DNA of 64,000 nt from Luteimonas deserti (GCF_013425765.1 NZ_JACCJZ010000013.1:124001-188000), one strand, 5' to 3'; positions 35,109 through 53,287 are shown, numbered from the stretch's first letter. The notes: generated by a model from the letters alone, not told the origin. Program-made: numbers and translations.

Positions 35109-35873
35109 GCGGTGCTCCGGCGCTTCTTCCGCGTGACTCCGCGATCGCAGATGCAGCATCCGGGAGCCGGACGGCGCGACCCACGCGCTGCGCCTTCGGC
35201 GTGAGGGAACGGCGTTCGTGGTCGCCACGACGTCGCCGCCGGGCCCGCGCGGCCATTACCGCGTCGTTCCGCGCTCGTGCAAGCACGCCCGCACGTCGGG
35301 GACGGAGGACGGGGAGGGCCAGCCCGGCGTGCGCCGGGATGACGGTGCGTGCGGAGGCGAGCCCTGCGGCTCTTCGATGGCCCTTGCGCATCGCGCTTCC
35401 GCGGTGGGGCATGGCCCCTGCGTTTTCGCGCGGGTGATCACCCGGTGCCCCGCGGGAGCAGCTCAACTTAACCCGGCGCACCGCACCCCCCACGAACCGG
35501 TCTCCAGCAGACCGCTCTCCTCGCGGATCGTCGGTCCGCGGACGATTCTCCCGGGCGCTTCTGCGGCGGTGTGTCACCCCAGCGGTCTGCCGCCCCAGCG
35601 GACGCGGGGGCGCATCGGACGTTCCAGGCACGCTCGAGCCGCAGGCGCCGGCATCGCCTGGTTCCCCTTCAATGGCACAGCCCCCGCCGATCGGCGAAAA
35701 TGCCCCGTCGCTGATCGAACACGATCCGCGGCACGGTCTCGAACCAGGCCCCCTGCGCCGCCCTCGCGACCGTTCCCCCCCCGCGACGGCCGCCCGGCCG
35801 ATCGCCATGCACGCTTTCCCGCTCGACACCGGCGTCCCGCGCCGCCTGCGTCGCGCGTCCCACGGACACGCCC
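35109..35873. other. Gene-free stretch at the edge of the pectin locus
   Basis: 765 bp without a convincing gene. It contains a REP-like palindrome (listed separately) and a second GC-rich segment around 35250-35285 of similar character. It probably marks the boundary of the locus. Confidence 0.5.
35323..35338. repeat. REP-like palindrome
   Basis: CCCGGCG, TG, CGCCGGG followed by ATGACGG. On the minus strand it reads CCGTCATCCCGGCG, typical of the short extragenic palindromes seen between genes in many proteobacteria. Confidence 0.5.
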
Positions 35874-37445
35874 TTGAATTCGACCTCCGCACCGCCCCCG
35901 GCCTCCGACGCCGACGATTCACTGCCGCAGCGTGCACGCATCGCACTCGAACTGCTCGAGGCGATCCGTGACGACCGCAGCGTGCTCGACGGCCTGCCCG
36001 AACAGGACCGCATTCGCCTCCTGCAGGCGGTCGCCGTCGTGCATCACCCCGAGCCCCGCGCGCGTCGCAAGCAGGCCAAGGAGGCGCTGCGCGAAGCCAA
36101 TCGCGAGAAGGCGCGCCGGACCGAGGCGCTGCTGGACCAGACCGGCATCCGCGTGTTGCGCAGCAAACCGGTCTTCACCACACCGAACTACTTCCCGCCG
36201 CAGCCGCCCGGCCAGCACGATCCGCGCAATGCCGCACCGGAGGAGCCGCGCTACGCCGAGTCGCCGGAACTGCTGCACTGCTACGTCTGCAAGCAGAAGT
36301 ACACGCAGATCCATCACTTCTACGATCAGCTGTGCCCGGACTGCGCGGATTTCAATTTCCTCAAGCGCACCGAGACCGCCGACCTCACCGGCCGCGTCGC
36401 GCTGCTGACCGGCGGCCGGGTCAAGATCGGCTACCAGGCCGGCCTCAAGCTGTTGCGCGCGGGCTGCTCGCTGATCGTCACCACGCGCTTTCCGCGCGAC
36501 TCCGCGCAGCGCTACGCGCAGGAGCCGGACTTCGCCGAGTGGGGCGACCGGCTGGAAGTCTTCGGCCTCGATCTGCGCCACACGCCGAGCGTCGAGGCGT
36601 TCTGCGCCGAACTCGTCGCCACGCGCGACCGGCTGGACTTCATCGTCAACAACGCCTGCCAGACCGTGCGTCGCCCGCCGGCGTTCTATGCGCACATGAT
36701 GGCTGGCGAAACCGCCGCGCTGCACACCTTGCCCGAACACGTCCGCAAGCTGGTCGGCGGTTACGAAGGCCTGCGCGCGGCCGATCTGCTGCCGGGCGGC
36801 AGCCAGTCGCTGGTCGAAAGCAGCGCAGGGCGCGCCGGTCTGGCGCGCGCCGCGGAACTGTCGCAGGTGCCGTTGCTCGCCGATGAACTCGTCGGCCAGG
36901 CGCATCTGTTTCCCGAAGGCCGGGTCGACAAGGACCTGCAGCAGGTCGATCTGCGCGGCCGCAATTCGTGGCGCCTGCAGATGGACGAGGTGCCGGCGGT
37001 CGAACTGCTGGAGACGCAGCTGGTCAACGCGGTCGCGCCCTTCATCCTCAACGCGCGTCTGAAGACGCTGATGGTGCGCACGCCCGAGCGCGACAAGCAC
37101 ATCGTCAACGTGTCCGCGGTCGAGGGGCAGTTCTACCGCAACTTCAAGACCACCAAGCACCCGCACACCAACATGGCCAAGGCCGCGCTCAACATGATGA
37201 CGCGCACCTCGGCCGCGGATTACCACGGCGACGGCATCCACATGAACGCCGTCGACACCGGCTGGGTGACCGACGAGGATCCGGTGGAGATCGCCGAGCG
37301 CAAGATCGTCGAGGAGCGCTTCCATCCGCCGCTCGACATCGTCGACGGCGCGGCGCGCATCGTCGATCCGATCATCGACGGCATCAACACCGGCACCCAC
37401 GTCTGGGGCCAGTTCCTCAAGGACTACAGGCCGACGGACTGGTGA
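35874..37445 (+). CDS. Short-chain dehydrogenase-like protein with N-terminal zinc ribbon
   Basis: 523-residue protein, about twice the length of a normal short-chain dehydrogenase. A charged helical N terminus (to about residue 90) is followed by a zinc-ribbon-like four-cysteine site, C136/C139 and C154/C157 (HCYVCK, LCPDC). A Rossmann domain then starts at LLTGGRVKIGYQAG (about 178). It contains NNACQT and NVSAVEGQ. At the usual catalytic YxxxK position it has TNMAK in HPHTNMAKAALNMM, so the Tyr is replaced by Thr. The function is unknown. The TTG start at 35874 has only a weak ribosome site. No operon partner is visible; the next gene is on the other strand. Confidence 0.75.
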   Translation: MNSTSAPPPASDADDSLPQRARIALELLEAIRDDRSVLDGLPEQDRIRLLQAVAVVHHPEPRARRKQAKEALREANREKARRTEALLDQTGIRVLRSKPVFTTPNYFPPQPPGQHDPRNAAPEEPRYAESPELLHCYVCKQKYTQIHHFYDQLCPDCADFNFLKRTETADLTGRVALLTGGRVKIGYQAGLKLLRAGCSLIVTTRFPRDSAQRYAQEPDFAEWGDRLEVFGLDLRHTPSVEAFCAELVATRDRLDFIVNNACQTVRRPPAFYAHMMAGETAALHTLPEHVRKLVGGYEGLRAADLLPGGSQSLVESSAGRAGLARAAELSQVPLLADELVGQAHLFPEGRVDKDLQQVDLRGRNSWRLQMDEVPAVELLETQLVNAVAPFILNARLKTLMVRTPERDKHIVNVSAVEGQFYRNFKTTKHPHTNMAKAALNMMTRTSAADYHGDGIHMNAVDTGWVTDEDPVEIAERKIVEERFHPPLDIVDGAARIVDPIIDGINTGTHVWGQFLKDYRPTDW

Positions 37446-37467
37446 GCCGCGCCGATGCCGGTGGCGA

Positions 37468-37710
37468 TCAGCCGCCGGCGTCCTCGATCGCCTGGCGCTG
37501 ACGCGCGGCGTTGTCGTCCAGGGTCTGCTGGGTATCGCGTGCGGTGTCCAGCGGTTCGCGGATCGCATCGCGCAGTTGCGTCGATTGCGGCTCGACCGGT
37601 TTTTCGGTCGGTGCGTCCGGCGGCGGCGTGCACGCAGTGCAGGCGATCAGCACGAAGACGGCGGCCACAGACGCGCGGTGGGAACGCGACAACAAGGATG
37701 GCGTGGGCAT
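37468..37710 (-). CDS. Small lipoprotein
   Basis: 80-residue protein with a lipoprotein signal ([12 protein letters not shown], lipid-accepting Cys near residue 24 or 27) and a hydrophilic, Gln/Asp-rich tail. GGAG lies just upstream of the ATG at 37710. No recognised family. It sits alone on the minus strand between two plus-strand dehydrogenase genes. Confidence 0.6.
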   Translation of the reverse strand: MPTPSLLSRSHRASVAAVFVLIACTACTPPPDAPTEKPVEPQSTQLRDAIREPLDTARDTQQTLDDNAARQRQAIEDAGG

Positions 37711-37771
37711 GGGGCACTCCGGCAGGCGGGCTCGGCGCTATCCTAACGCCGACGCAAACCGGGGAAATTCG

Positions 37772-38548
37772 ATGGATCCGAACCGCTGGCGCCTGGATGG
37801 GCAACTGGCACTGGTGACCGGCGGCAGTGCCGGTATCGGCCGCGCGATCGCGCGCGAGCTGCTGGGCTTCGGTGCCACCGTGCTGATCGTCGGCCGCAAC
37901 GGCGATGCGCTGGAGGCGACCCGCGACGATCTGCTCGACGAGCTGCCCGGCGGCGACGTGCGCGCCCTGATCGCCGACGTCGTCGACGAGGACCAGCGCC
38001 GGGAGATCCTCGACTGGGTCGAGGACCAGGGCGACGGCCTCGACATCCTGGTCAACAACGCCGGCGGCAACGTCCAGCGCGCAGCGGTGGGCTATCACGA
38101 GGACGAGTGGCGCGAGATTTTCGAGGTCAACGTGTTCAGCGCGTTCGAGCTCACCCGCTACGCGCATCCACTGCTGGCCCGGCATGCGACCTCGAGCGTG
38201 GTCAACGTCGGCAGTGTCTCGGGCACGACCCATGTGCGCACCGGCGCCGCCTACGGCATGAGCAAGGCGGCGCTGCAGCAGATGACCCGCAACCTGGCTG
38301 TCGAATGGGCCGAGGACGGCGTGCGCGTGAACGCGGTCGCGCCCTGGTACATCCGTACCCGCCGCACCTCCGAGCCGCTGGCCGATCCCGACTATCTCGA
38401 CGAGGTGCTGCTGCGCACACCGATGGGCCGGATCGGTGAACCGGACGAGGTCGCGGCCGCCGTCGCGTTCCTGTGCCTGCCGGCGGCGAGCTACATCACT
38501 GGCGAATGCATCGCAGTCGACGGCGGATTCCTGCGCAATGGTTTCTGA
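37772..38548 (+). CDS. Short-chain dehydrogenase, tropinone-reductase-like
   Basis: 258-residue NAD(P)-dependent oxidoreductase with [12 protein letters not shown] at the N terminus, NNAGGN, catalytic Ser in [14 protein letters not shown], and [10 protein letters not shown] after the active site. The substrate loop with the Trp-Tyr pair resembles the tropinone reductase-like subgroup. The start at 37772 follows GGGGA by six bases. The stop overlaps the start of the next gene by about 11 bases. The substrate is unknown. Confidence 0.85.
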   Translation: MDPNRWRLDGQLALVTGGSAGIGRAIARELLGFGATVLIVGRNGDALEATRDDLLDELPGGDVRALIADVVDEDQRREILDWVEDQGDGLDILVNNAGGNVQRAAVGYHEDEWREIFEVNVFSAFELTRYAHPLLARHATSSVVNVGSVSGTTHVRTGAAYGMSKAALQQMTRNLAVEWAEDGVRVNAVAPWYIRTRRTSEPLADPDYLDEVLLRTPMGRIGEPDEVAAAVAFLCLPAASYITGECIAVDGGFLRNGF

Positions 38549-39032
38549 GTCGGCGTCCGTCGCGCCGCGTGCGCCCTGGCTCGTGCGCAGCACCTCGCCC
38601 GTGCACTTCGTGACCGCCTTCGCCGCCGGCGCGCTGATGCAGCACCTGCTCGGCCTGCCGCTGGCGCCGGAGGCGGCGCGCCAGGCGCTGTATGTGATCG
38701 GCACTGTGCTCGCGGATGCCGGCCTCGTCCTGGCGGTGTGGTCGTTCGCGCTGTTCGCACGGCAGCGGACCACGATCATTCCCGCGCACACGCCGGCACA
38801 GCTGATCCAGCGTGGTCCGTTCCGGTTCACCCGCAACCCGATCTACGTCGCCCAGGTGCTCGCCTACGTGGGTCTCGCCCTGATGCTCGACCTGCCTTGG
38901 ACGCTGGCCCTGCTGGCGGCCCCGGTCCTTGCGCTGCAGCGCGCGATCATCCCGTTCGAGGAGGCGCGTCTGCGCGCGCGTTTCGGGGCCGATTACGAGC
39001 GCTATCGCGCCACGGTGCCGCGCTGGCTGTAA
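38538..39032 (+). CDS. Isoprenylcysteine carboxyl methyltransferase-like membrane protein
   Basis: 164-residue integral membrane protein with three or four hydrophobic segments. It carries the ICMT/phospholipid methyltransferase C-terminal pattern [16 protein letters not shown] and [19 protein letters not shown], which binds S-adenosylmethionine in the family. The bacterial substrate is not known. It overlaps the end of the dehydrogenase gene, so the two are probably co-expressed. Confidence 0.82.
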   Translation: MVSESASVAPRAPWLVRSTSPVHFVTAFAAGALMQHLLGLPLAPEAARQALYVIGTVLADAGLVLAVWSFALFARQRTTIIPAHTPAQLIQRGPFRFTRNPIYVAQVLAYVGLALMLDLPWTLALLAAPVLALQRAIIPFEEARLRARFGADYERYRATVPRWL

Positions 39033-39041
39033 CGTCTTGCG

Positions 39042-39689
39042 TCACTCGGCAGGATGGGCGCAGGTGCTCGCCTGCAGGGCGGTGAACAGGCGTTCGTATT
39101 CGATCCGTGCGGCATCGCGTGCGCCGCTCTCGCCGAAGCGCCAGCGGAACTCGGCCTCGCGGACCCGGTTTTCCCAGGCGCCGCACAGGCCTGCCTCGGG
39201 CACGGCTTCGCACACGTCCTCGTGCATCTCGCAGGCCTGGCCGGCGCCCATCCCCGGCAGGCCGCCGATGCCGACCGTCGCCAAGGGCCGGCAGCGCGGG
39301 GGGGCGGCGGCATCCTCGCGCCAGTAGGTGCTGCCGTCGAAGACCCGGCAGGCGAACAGCGCCGGTGGCGCGGCACGCTGCGCATCGGGCCCGGTGCGCA
39401 GCCCCGGCGCGGCAGCGGGCAGGGTCGAGATCATCGGCACTGCGGGCGGTCGCTCGACCGGCGGTGCGGGAGCGACGAAGGCCGGCAGGGGTGCGGCGAT
39501 GTCGATCACGCGGCGCTGCTGCTGGAGCCCGGCAGCACACGGCGTGTCGTTCTGGAAGGTGACCGCGCCGTCGGGCGCCGTGCAGCGGTAGATGACCGTC
39601 GGTGTCGCGGCGACCTGGAACGGGGTCGCGGCGCCCAGGGCGAGCAGCGCCAGCGCGAGGGCGCCGGCGCGAAGCGGCCTCGATCTCAT
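39042..39689 (-). CDS. DUF4124-domain exported protein
   Basis: 215-residue protein with a signal peptide (to about FQVAA) and an N-terminal DUF4124 motif (VIYRCTAPDGAVTFQNDTPC), a Cys-paired segment common in exported xanthomonad proteins. A Pro-rich linker and a Cys-rich C-terminal half follow. The function is unknown. Its start overlaps the stop of the paralogous upstream gene as ATGA. Confidence 0.75.
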   Translation of the reverse strand: MRSRPLRAGALALALLALGAATPFQVAATPTVIYRCTAPDGAVTFQNDTPCAAGLQQQRRVIDIAAPLPAFVAPAPPVERPPAVPMISTLPAAAPGLRTGPDAQRAAPPALFACRVFDGSTYWREDAAAPPRCRPLATVGIGGLPGMGAGQACEMHEDVCEAVPEAGLCGAWENRVREAEFRWRFGESGARDAARIEYERLFTALQASTCAHPAE

Positions 39690-40357
39690 CGGCTGCAATC
39701 CCGGCGGAGACGTGCGGTGATCACGGTTTCCTCGCCGCGCAGCTCGGCGCGTTCGGTGGGCTGCGCGTTGAAGAACCGGCGCCGGATGGTCTCGCGTCGT
39801 TCCGTCAGCACGCCGCAGACCTGGGCCTGCGGCATCGGCCGGCACTCGTCGCGGACCCACGTGCCCGCCGGGCCGTACCACCCGCCATGTGGACGCACGA
39901 TCGGGCGGCCCTGGATCCCCGGATCCCGGCCCGCGCCGACAGGCCGGTCGGCGTAGCCAGCGCGACCGCGCGGCGGACCGTAGCCGAGCGTCCACAGCGG
40001 CACCCAGCGCGGATTGCCTTCGGAGGAATCGCTGGTGTAGTCGCTGCCGTCCGGCCGGACGCAGCGATACATCGGTTGGGGCGCGTTGAGCACCACCACC
40101 TGGGGGGCGGGGGCAGCCGGCGCGCTCGGCGGAGGAGCGGGGCGGGCCATCGGCACGCCGTCCACCGGCCGCAACATCGTGCGCACCTCCTGCTGCTGGC
40201 CGTCGCCACAGGGCGAATCGCGCAGCGCGACGCGGCCGCGCTCGTCTGTGCAGCGGTAGACCCGCACATCGTCCCGGGCCGCGGATGCGGTGCACGGTGC
40301 CGCAGCCGCAAGGGCGACGGCGAGCGACAGGAGGACCGCGGGCGGACGGGCAGGCAT
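39686..40357 (-). CDS. DUF4124-domain exported protein, paralogue
   Basis: 223-residue protein with a signal peptide (to about TASAA), the DUF4124-like VRVYRCTDERGRVALRDSPC, a Pro-rich linker and a second Cys-containing segment (MYRCVRPDGSDYTSDSSEG). It is related to the following gene and translationally coupled to it. It lies 76 bases after gltD on the same strand. No function is assigned. Confidence 0.75.
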   Translation of the reverse strand: MPARPPAVLLSLAVALAAAAPCTASAARDDVRVYRCTDERGRVALRDSPCGDGQQQEVRTMLRPVDGVPMARPAPPPSAPAAPAPQVVVLNAPQPMYRCVRPDGSDYTSDSSEGNPRWVPLWTLGYGPPRGRAGYADRPVGAGRDPGIQGRPIVRPHGGWYGPAGTWVRDECRPMPQAQVCGVLTERRETIRRRFFNAQPTERAELRGEETVITARLRRDCSR

Positions 40358-40433
40358 GGCGCCATGATGCGACGACGCGGGCGCCGGGGGAAATCGGGTG
40401 CGCCGCCCGATGCGGTTGCGTTCAGCGCCGCCC

Positions 40434-42098
<1,665 letters not shown>

Positions 42099-42101
42099 TC
42101 A

Positions 42102-46568
<4,467 letters not shown>

Positions 46569-46888
46569 CGCTGTCCGTCGTCACTACAGGGCCGCGCGGA
46601 TACGCGATGCGCAGGACCGAGTTTCGGCACCGCGTCCACGCCGGGCCATCGACTAGACCATAGATTGTGCAGTGCGACAACCGCACTCCGGCCCGCATTT
46701 CCGTTGCATCTGCAACCGGGTGCGCGCCTGGCTGCGGCCGCGTGCGGAGGCGCGTGTCGAAGGCACTGCGCGCGGCATCGCGGGGGCATGGTGCCGACCG
46801 CTTCGGGCTTGTGCCAGGCCGACGACGCCCGCGGGTCCGGCTATCCTGCAGCGCGGTGACGATGCCGCGCTGCACGTAGGCGACTGGC
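46569..46888. other. gltB upstream region
   Basis: 320-bp divergent spacer. It holds the candidate gltB promoter (46652-46680) and a small GTTGCA/TGCAAC palindrome near 46703-46716. No coding sequence is supported. Confidence 0.45.
46652..46680 (-). promoter_or_regulatory. Candidate gltB promoter
   Basis: -35 TTGTCG (46680-46675), 17-bp spacer, -10 TCTAGT (46657-46652), about 85 bases before the gltB start. Confidence 0.4.
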
Positions 46889-47846
46889 ATGGGTGGACGG
46901 ATCGCGATCATCGGTGCCGGCATGGCCGGCGCCCGGTGTGGCCTGCGACTCGGCGCGGCGGGGTTCGACGTCCGGCTGTTCGACAAGGCCCGCGGCCCGG
47001 GCGGTCGGATGTCCACGCGGCGCGTGGAGACGCCGCTCGGCATGGCCGCGTTCGATCATGGCGCGCAGTACTTCACAGCCCGGGCGCCGGGCTTCCTGCA
47101 CGCGGTGCGCGCGTGGGAGGCCGAGGGGCGCGTCGCGCTGGCCGGCCGCGGGCGACGACGCGTGGGTCGGTGTGCCCGGAATGAACGCACCGGTCCAGGC
47201 GATGAGCGCCGCGCTGCCGGTGGCCTGGTCCACCCGGGTCGACGCGTTCGACCCGACGTCTTCGGGGTGGCGCCTGCGCGGTGAAGGCGTGGATGCATCG
47301 ACGTTCGACGGGGTGGTGGTCGCCGTGCCGGCCGAACAGGCCGAGGCGTTGCTCGCCGTGCACGCGCGCGAGTTCGCCGGGCGGGCGGCGTCCGCGCCAT
47401 CGCAACCGTGTTGGACGGCGCTGCTGGCCTTCCCGGCGCCCGCGGGAGCAGGCGTCGACGTGCTGCGGGATGCAGGCGCCATCGGCTGGGCCTGCCGCAA
47501 TGCCGGCAAGCCGGGACGCGACCCGCTCGAGACATGGGTGGTGCAGGCCACGCCGGAGTGGTCGACCACCCACCTGGAGGACGCATCGGACGTGGTCGCC
47601 GGGGCCCTGCTGCGGGCGCTGGCCGACGCGCTCGGATCGCACCTGCCCACGCCCGTCCTCGTGCAGGCGCACCGCTGGCGCTACGCGCGCGCGGGCAACG
47701 CCGGCGATGGCTGTCTGTGGGATCCGCGCACGCGGCTGGGCGTCTGTGGCGACTGGCTGCTCGGGCCGCGGGTGGAGTGCGCGTGGCAGTCAGGCGACGC
47801 GCTCGCGGAGCGGATCCTCGCCGGGGCGGGCGCGACGTCCGGATAA
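46889..47846 (+). pseudogene. Renalase-like FAD-dependent oxidoreductase, frameshifted
   Basis: The N-terminal part (from ATG 46889) has the FAD-binding IAIIGAGMAGARCGLRL and the family-typical GGRMSTRR and FDHGAQYFTAR. The frame then breaks near 47133-47140. The remaining protein (WVGVPGMNAPVQAMSAALP onward, then GACRNAG-like and C-terminal CGDWLLGPRVECAWQSG) is in the next frame and reads to the stop at 47846. Joining GRVA to RWPAAGDD requires two bases, consistent with loss of a CG from a GCGCGC run. The intact protein would have about 319 residues. It may be a true pseudogene or a sequencing error in GC-rich DNA. The downstream part has no start or ribosome site of its own. Confidence 0.7.
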
Positions 47847-48163
47847 GTCGGGCAACACTGCGGCGCAGCGCGATCAGCCGCCCACGACGTGCCCGCGGGG
47901 CCTGGGGGGAGCCGCGGGGCGTGGTTCGGCCGTGCATCGGTCACGGCGCCTGCTGCGGGAACGCGTGCGGCGGGGGGCCTCCTTCCGGGACGTGCTCGGG
48001 GACGCCGCGGACACATGCCGTCCGCCCGGGTCGTCTCCGCCGGGCCGCGCGGCGCGCTTTCCTGACGGCCGGCAACAGCGCGCCGGTCGGACTCGTGGCG
48101 TCGCACTGCGGACTGACGCGCGTCGCGGGCGGACGCCTGCCGCATTCGGGCAACGGCGGCCGG
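47847..48163. other. Gene-free GC-rich spacer
   Basis: 317 bp between the broken oxidoreductase and tsaC, which converge. No gene or strong terminator is evident. Confidence 0.4.
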
Positions 48164-48730
48164 TCAGCCGCGCAGGACGTGTCCCGAGCGGGCATCGCGG
48201 ATAGTGCTCGGCTGGATCCGGCCGCCGGTCTCGCCTGCGCTGATGCCGTCAATACCTGCCACGACAGCGGGTTCGAGCGCCTCGCGGTGCGCCGGCGCGG
48301 GCGCGCCTGCGGTATTGGCGCTGGTCGATACCAGGGCGCCGCCGAATGCGTCGCACAGCGCGCGTACCACCGGATGCGCGCTCACGCGCACGGCGATGTC
48401 GGCATGGACTCCGGTGATCCAGCGCGGCACATCGGCCCTGGCCGGCATCACCCAGGTGTTGGGTCCGGGCCAGCTGGCCTGCACCGCTTCGCGCCGGTCC
48501 GCGGACAGCGCGGCCCAGTCGACCCAGGCATCGAGCTGCGCCGACTGCGAAGCCACCAGGATCACGCCCTTGTCGACCTCCCGGCGCTTGATCGCCAACA
48601 GGCGCATCAGGGCCGCCTCGTTGCGCGGGTCGCAGCCCAGACCCCACACACCCTCGGTGGGATAGGCGAGCACGCCGCCGCGCACGAGCAGCGCAGCGGC
48701 CGCGGTGGGATCGAGTGCGGATCCGGTCAT
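48164..48730 (-). CDS. tsaC: Threonylcarbamoyl-AMP synthase (TsaC/YrdC)
   Basis: Makes threonylcarbamoyl-AMP from threonine, bicarbonate and ATP for the t6A modification of ANN-decoding tRNAs. The 188 residues match the short TsaC form without the Sua5 extension: YPTEGVWGLGCDP, KRREVDKGVILVAS, WPGPNTWVMPA and SANTAGAPAP. It lies 15 bases after topA on the same strand, an arrangement common in gammaproteobacteria. Confidence 0.92.
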   Translation of the reverse strand: MTGSALDPTAAAALLVRGGVLAYPTEGVWGLGCDPRNEAALMRLLAIKRREVDKGVILVASQSAQLDAWVDWAALSADRREAVQASWPGPNTWVMPARADVPRWITGVHADIAVRVSAHPVVRALCDAFGGALVSTSANTAGAPAPAHREALEPAVVAGIDGISAGETGGRIQPSTIRDARSGHVLRG

Positions 48731-48745
48731 ACGGCCCGTCCGCGA

Positions 48746-51289
<2,544 letters not shown>

Positions 51290-51440
51290 GACGGACGCTG
51301 TCCCGGGGCGGCCGGAATCGGCGCGCCCGATAGTGAACGGTGAAGATGACGACGCCCGGGGACAGGCCCCGGGCGGTCGGTTGCTTTTATAGTGGAATCA
51401 CGCACGGGGCGCCCTGTCAAGCACGACCCGCCCCCGCGGT

Positions 51441-52409
51441 TCAGCCCGCGAACAAGGCGGCGAGGATCGCGATCGTGAAAAACACCACGGTGAGCGTCGC
51501 CAGCACGCCGAAGATCACCAGCATCACGAGGGTGATGGTGCCCAGCTCGCGGCGCTGGCGCTCCGGATGTTCGGTGAACGCCCAGGTGTCGACCACGAGG
51601 GTGTCGCAGACCATGTCGTGGAGGGTCTGCTTGCGCGCCGTGAAGGCCGCCATCAGGAAGCCGATGCCGAGGGGAAGGCCGCTGAGGATGGTGGCGAAAT
51701 AGCGGCCGACGGCGCGGGCCAGGCTGATCCGCGCGCCGTCGCTGCGGACGACCTTGATACCGATCGCCATCTTGCCGGGGGTGGCCATCGAGGACGATGC
51801 GTGGAACCAGGCGTAGTACGTCGCCGCGATCGCGATCGCGAGCAGCTGGAACACGACCTGCAGAACGACGAACCACGTCGCATCCAGCATCCCGCTGGCG
51901 CCGAGGAGGCCGACCAGCACGGCGCCGAGGAGGCCGTTCACGATCAGGCCGGCGACGCCGACGATCAGGCTGTCGATGATCGAGGCCGCGACCCGCTTCA
52001 GGAAGCCCGCGTAGACGATCTCGCCGCCCTGGACCACGGCGTCGGCGCGGTCCACGGGCGCTGTCGGCGCAGCGTAGGGCGAGGCCGTCTGCGCCCAGGC
52101 CTCGGGGATTGCGGCACCGTCGCGTTCGGTCAGTGGGCGCCATGCATCGGGGCCAGCGGCGTCCTCCACCGGCTCGGGCCCGGACGGCGCGACCGGCTCG
52201 AGTGTCCAGGCGTCGGGCGGCGGAGCCGGTGCCCCGGCGGTGTCCAGTTCATGCGCGAGCGTGCGCAGCGGTTGCCACTGGTCGAGACCGTCGCGCCAGA
52301 CGAGGGTTTCGTCGCCGATCCGTCCGGCCTGCCGCAGGCCCAGCAGCTCCGTGGCGGCGAGTGGTCCCTGACGGGCGTTCGAGGCGTCGGCGTAATACCA
52401 GTGGGTCAT
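51441..52409 (-). CDS. RDD-family membrane protein with N-terminal GYF_2 domain
   Basis: 322-residue protein. Residues 1-55 form a GYF_2-type domain (HWYYADASNARQGPL, WRDGLDQWQPL). A Pro/Ala-rich linker follows, then an RDD membrane domain (VYAGFLKRVAASIIDSLIVG, ATPGKMAIGIKVV) with four or more hydrophobic helices. The function of bacterial GYF_2-RDD proteins is not established; RDD proteins are often transporters or scaffolds. It lies 47 bases after the related GYF_2-pilin gene and upstream of topA. Confidence 0.8.
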   Translation of the reverse strand: MTHWYYADASNARQGPLAATELLGLRQAGRIGDETLVWRDGLDQWQPLRTLAHELDTAGAPAPPPDAWTLEPVAPSGPEPVEDAAGPDAWRPLTERDGAAIPEAWAQTASPYAAPTAPVDRADAVVQGGEIVYAGFLKRVAASIIDSLIVGVAGLIVNGLLGAVLVGLLGASGMLDATWFVVLQVVFQLLAIAIAATYYAWFHASSSMATPGKMAIGIKVVRSDGARISLARAVGRYFATILSGLPLGIGFLMAAFTARKQTLHDMVCDTLVVDTWAFTEHPERQRRELGTITLVMLVIFGVLATLTVVFFTIAILAALFAG

Positions 52410-52456
52410 CGTGGAACGTCCTGTCGATTGGCATGGGTGTGAAGCGGATACGCCGG

Positions 52457-53152
52457 TCAGTACCGGCATGCGGCCGGCAGGTGGGCACGGCGGAGATCGC
52501 CGCCGCAGCGCCATGCCCGGGCATCGGGATCGAACGACCAGCTGAGGCGGTGTCCGTCCACAGCGGAATGACCGACCCCCCGGAGCTGCACCGTGATTTC
52601 GCAGTGCCGGTCGGGACCGGTCTCAACGGCGCGGAGCGCCTGTACATGGCGGTGGCCGGCAAGCGCGGCGATCGACCCGTCGGATGCTCCGGCCCCCACG
52701 CCGGCACCGGGCGCCGGCACGATCGGGCAGGTGCCGTCGCGGGCGCGCTGGATCTCCGCGTGCTGGCGGAGCGGCGCGGCGGCCAGTGCGACCTCGGCGA
52801 TGCGGGAGCGGACGACGTAATCGTTGTAGGCGGGCAGCGCGATCGCCGCCAGCAACGCGATCAGCGGGACCGCGCAGGCCGCAACGACGAGCACGACGAT
52901 CCAGATCCAGTGCAGGCCGCGTCGGGTTGGAGGTACCGCCATGGCCGAAGCCGAGGCCGGAAGCGGGGGCGGCAGTGGCGGCAGGCCGACTGAGGCAGCG
53001 ACCGATGCCAGCGGCACCCAGTCCGGCAGGCCCTCGTGCCAGACGGGCGTTTCGCCCCGGATCCGGCCGCCCTGGTACAGGCGCAGCAGATCATCGGCCT
53101 GCAGTGGACCCTGCCGGGTCGTGCCGGCGGCGTAGTACCACGACTGTGTCAT
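52457..53152 (-). CDS. GYF_2 domain fused to a type IV pilin-like segment
   Basis: 231-residue protein. The GYF_2 domain at 1-50 (SWYYAAGTTRQGPL, WHEGLPDWVPL) is closely similar to that of the next gene. A Pro-rich linker leads to a hydrophobic helix and a pilin-like continuation (LLAAIALPAYNDYVVRSRIA) with a C-terminal Cys-containing head. Because the pilin helix is internal, PilD processing as in a normal pilin is doubtful. The function is unknown. Confidence 0.75.
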   Translation of the reverse strand: MTQSWYYAAGTTRQGPLQADDLLRLYQGGRIRGETPVWHEGLPDWVPLASVAASVGLPPLPPPLPASASAMAVPPTRRGLHWIWIVVLVVAACAVPLIALLAAIALPAYNDYVVRSRIAEVALAAAPLRQHAEIQRARDGTCPIVPAPGAGVGAGASDGSIAALAGHRHVQALRAVETGPDRHCEITVQLRGVGHSAVDGHRLSWSFDPDARAWRCGGDLRRAHLPAACRY

Positions 53153-53264
53153 CGGATCTCCGTCCGGTCCCGTTGCCCCGGCCGCATCGCGCGATCCATC
53201 CCCGGCCGGGAGTCCCCGCCGTTCATGCTACCTGTTCACATGCGCAGGGGCGCACGACGGACAA

Positions 53265-53287
53265 CAAAAAGGCGCCTTCCGGCGCCT
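53265..53287 (-). terminator. Intrinsic terminator of smg
   Basis: On the minus strand, AGGCGCC, loop GGAA, GGCGCCT, then TTTTGTTG. It lies 21 bases after the smg stop. Confidence 0.85.

Noticed and set aside
51386-51420. TTGACA and TATAAA upstream of topA as one promoter
   Set aside because: The spacer is 23 bases, too long for a standard sigma-70 promoter; only one of the two is likely to be functional.
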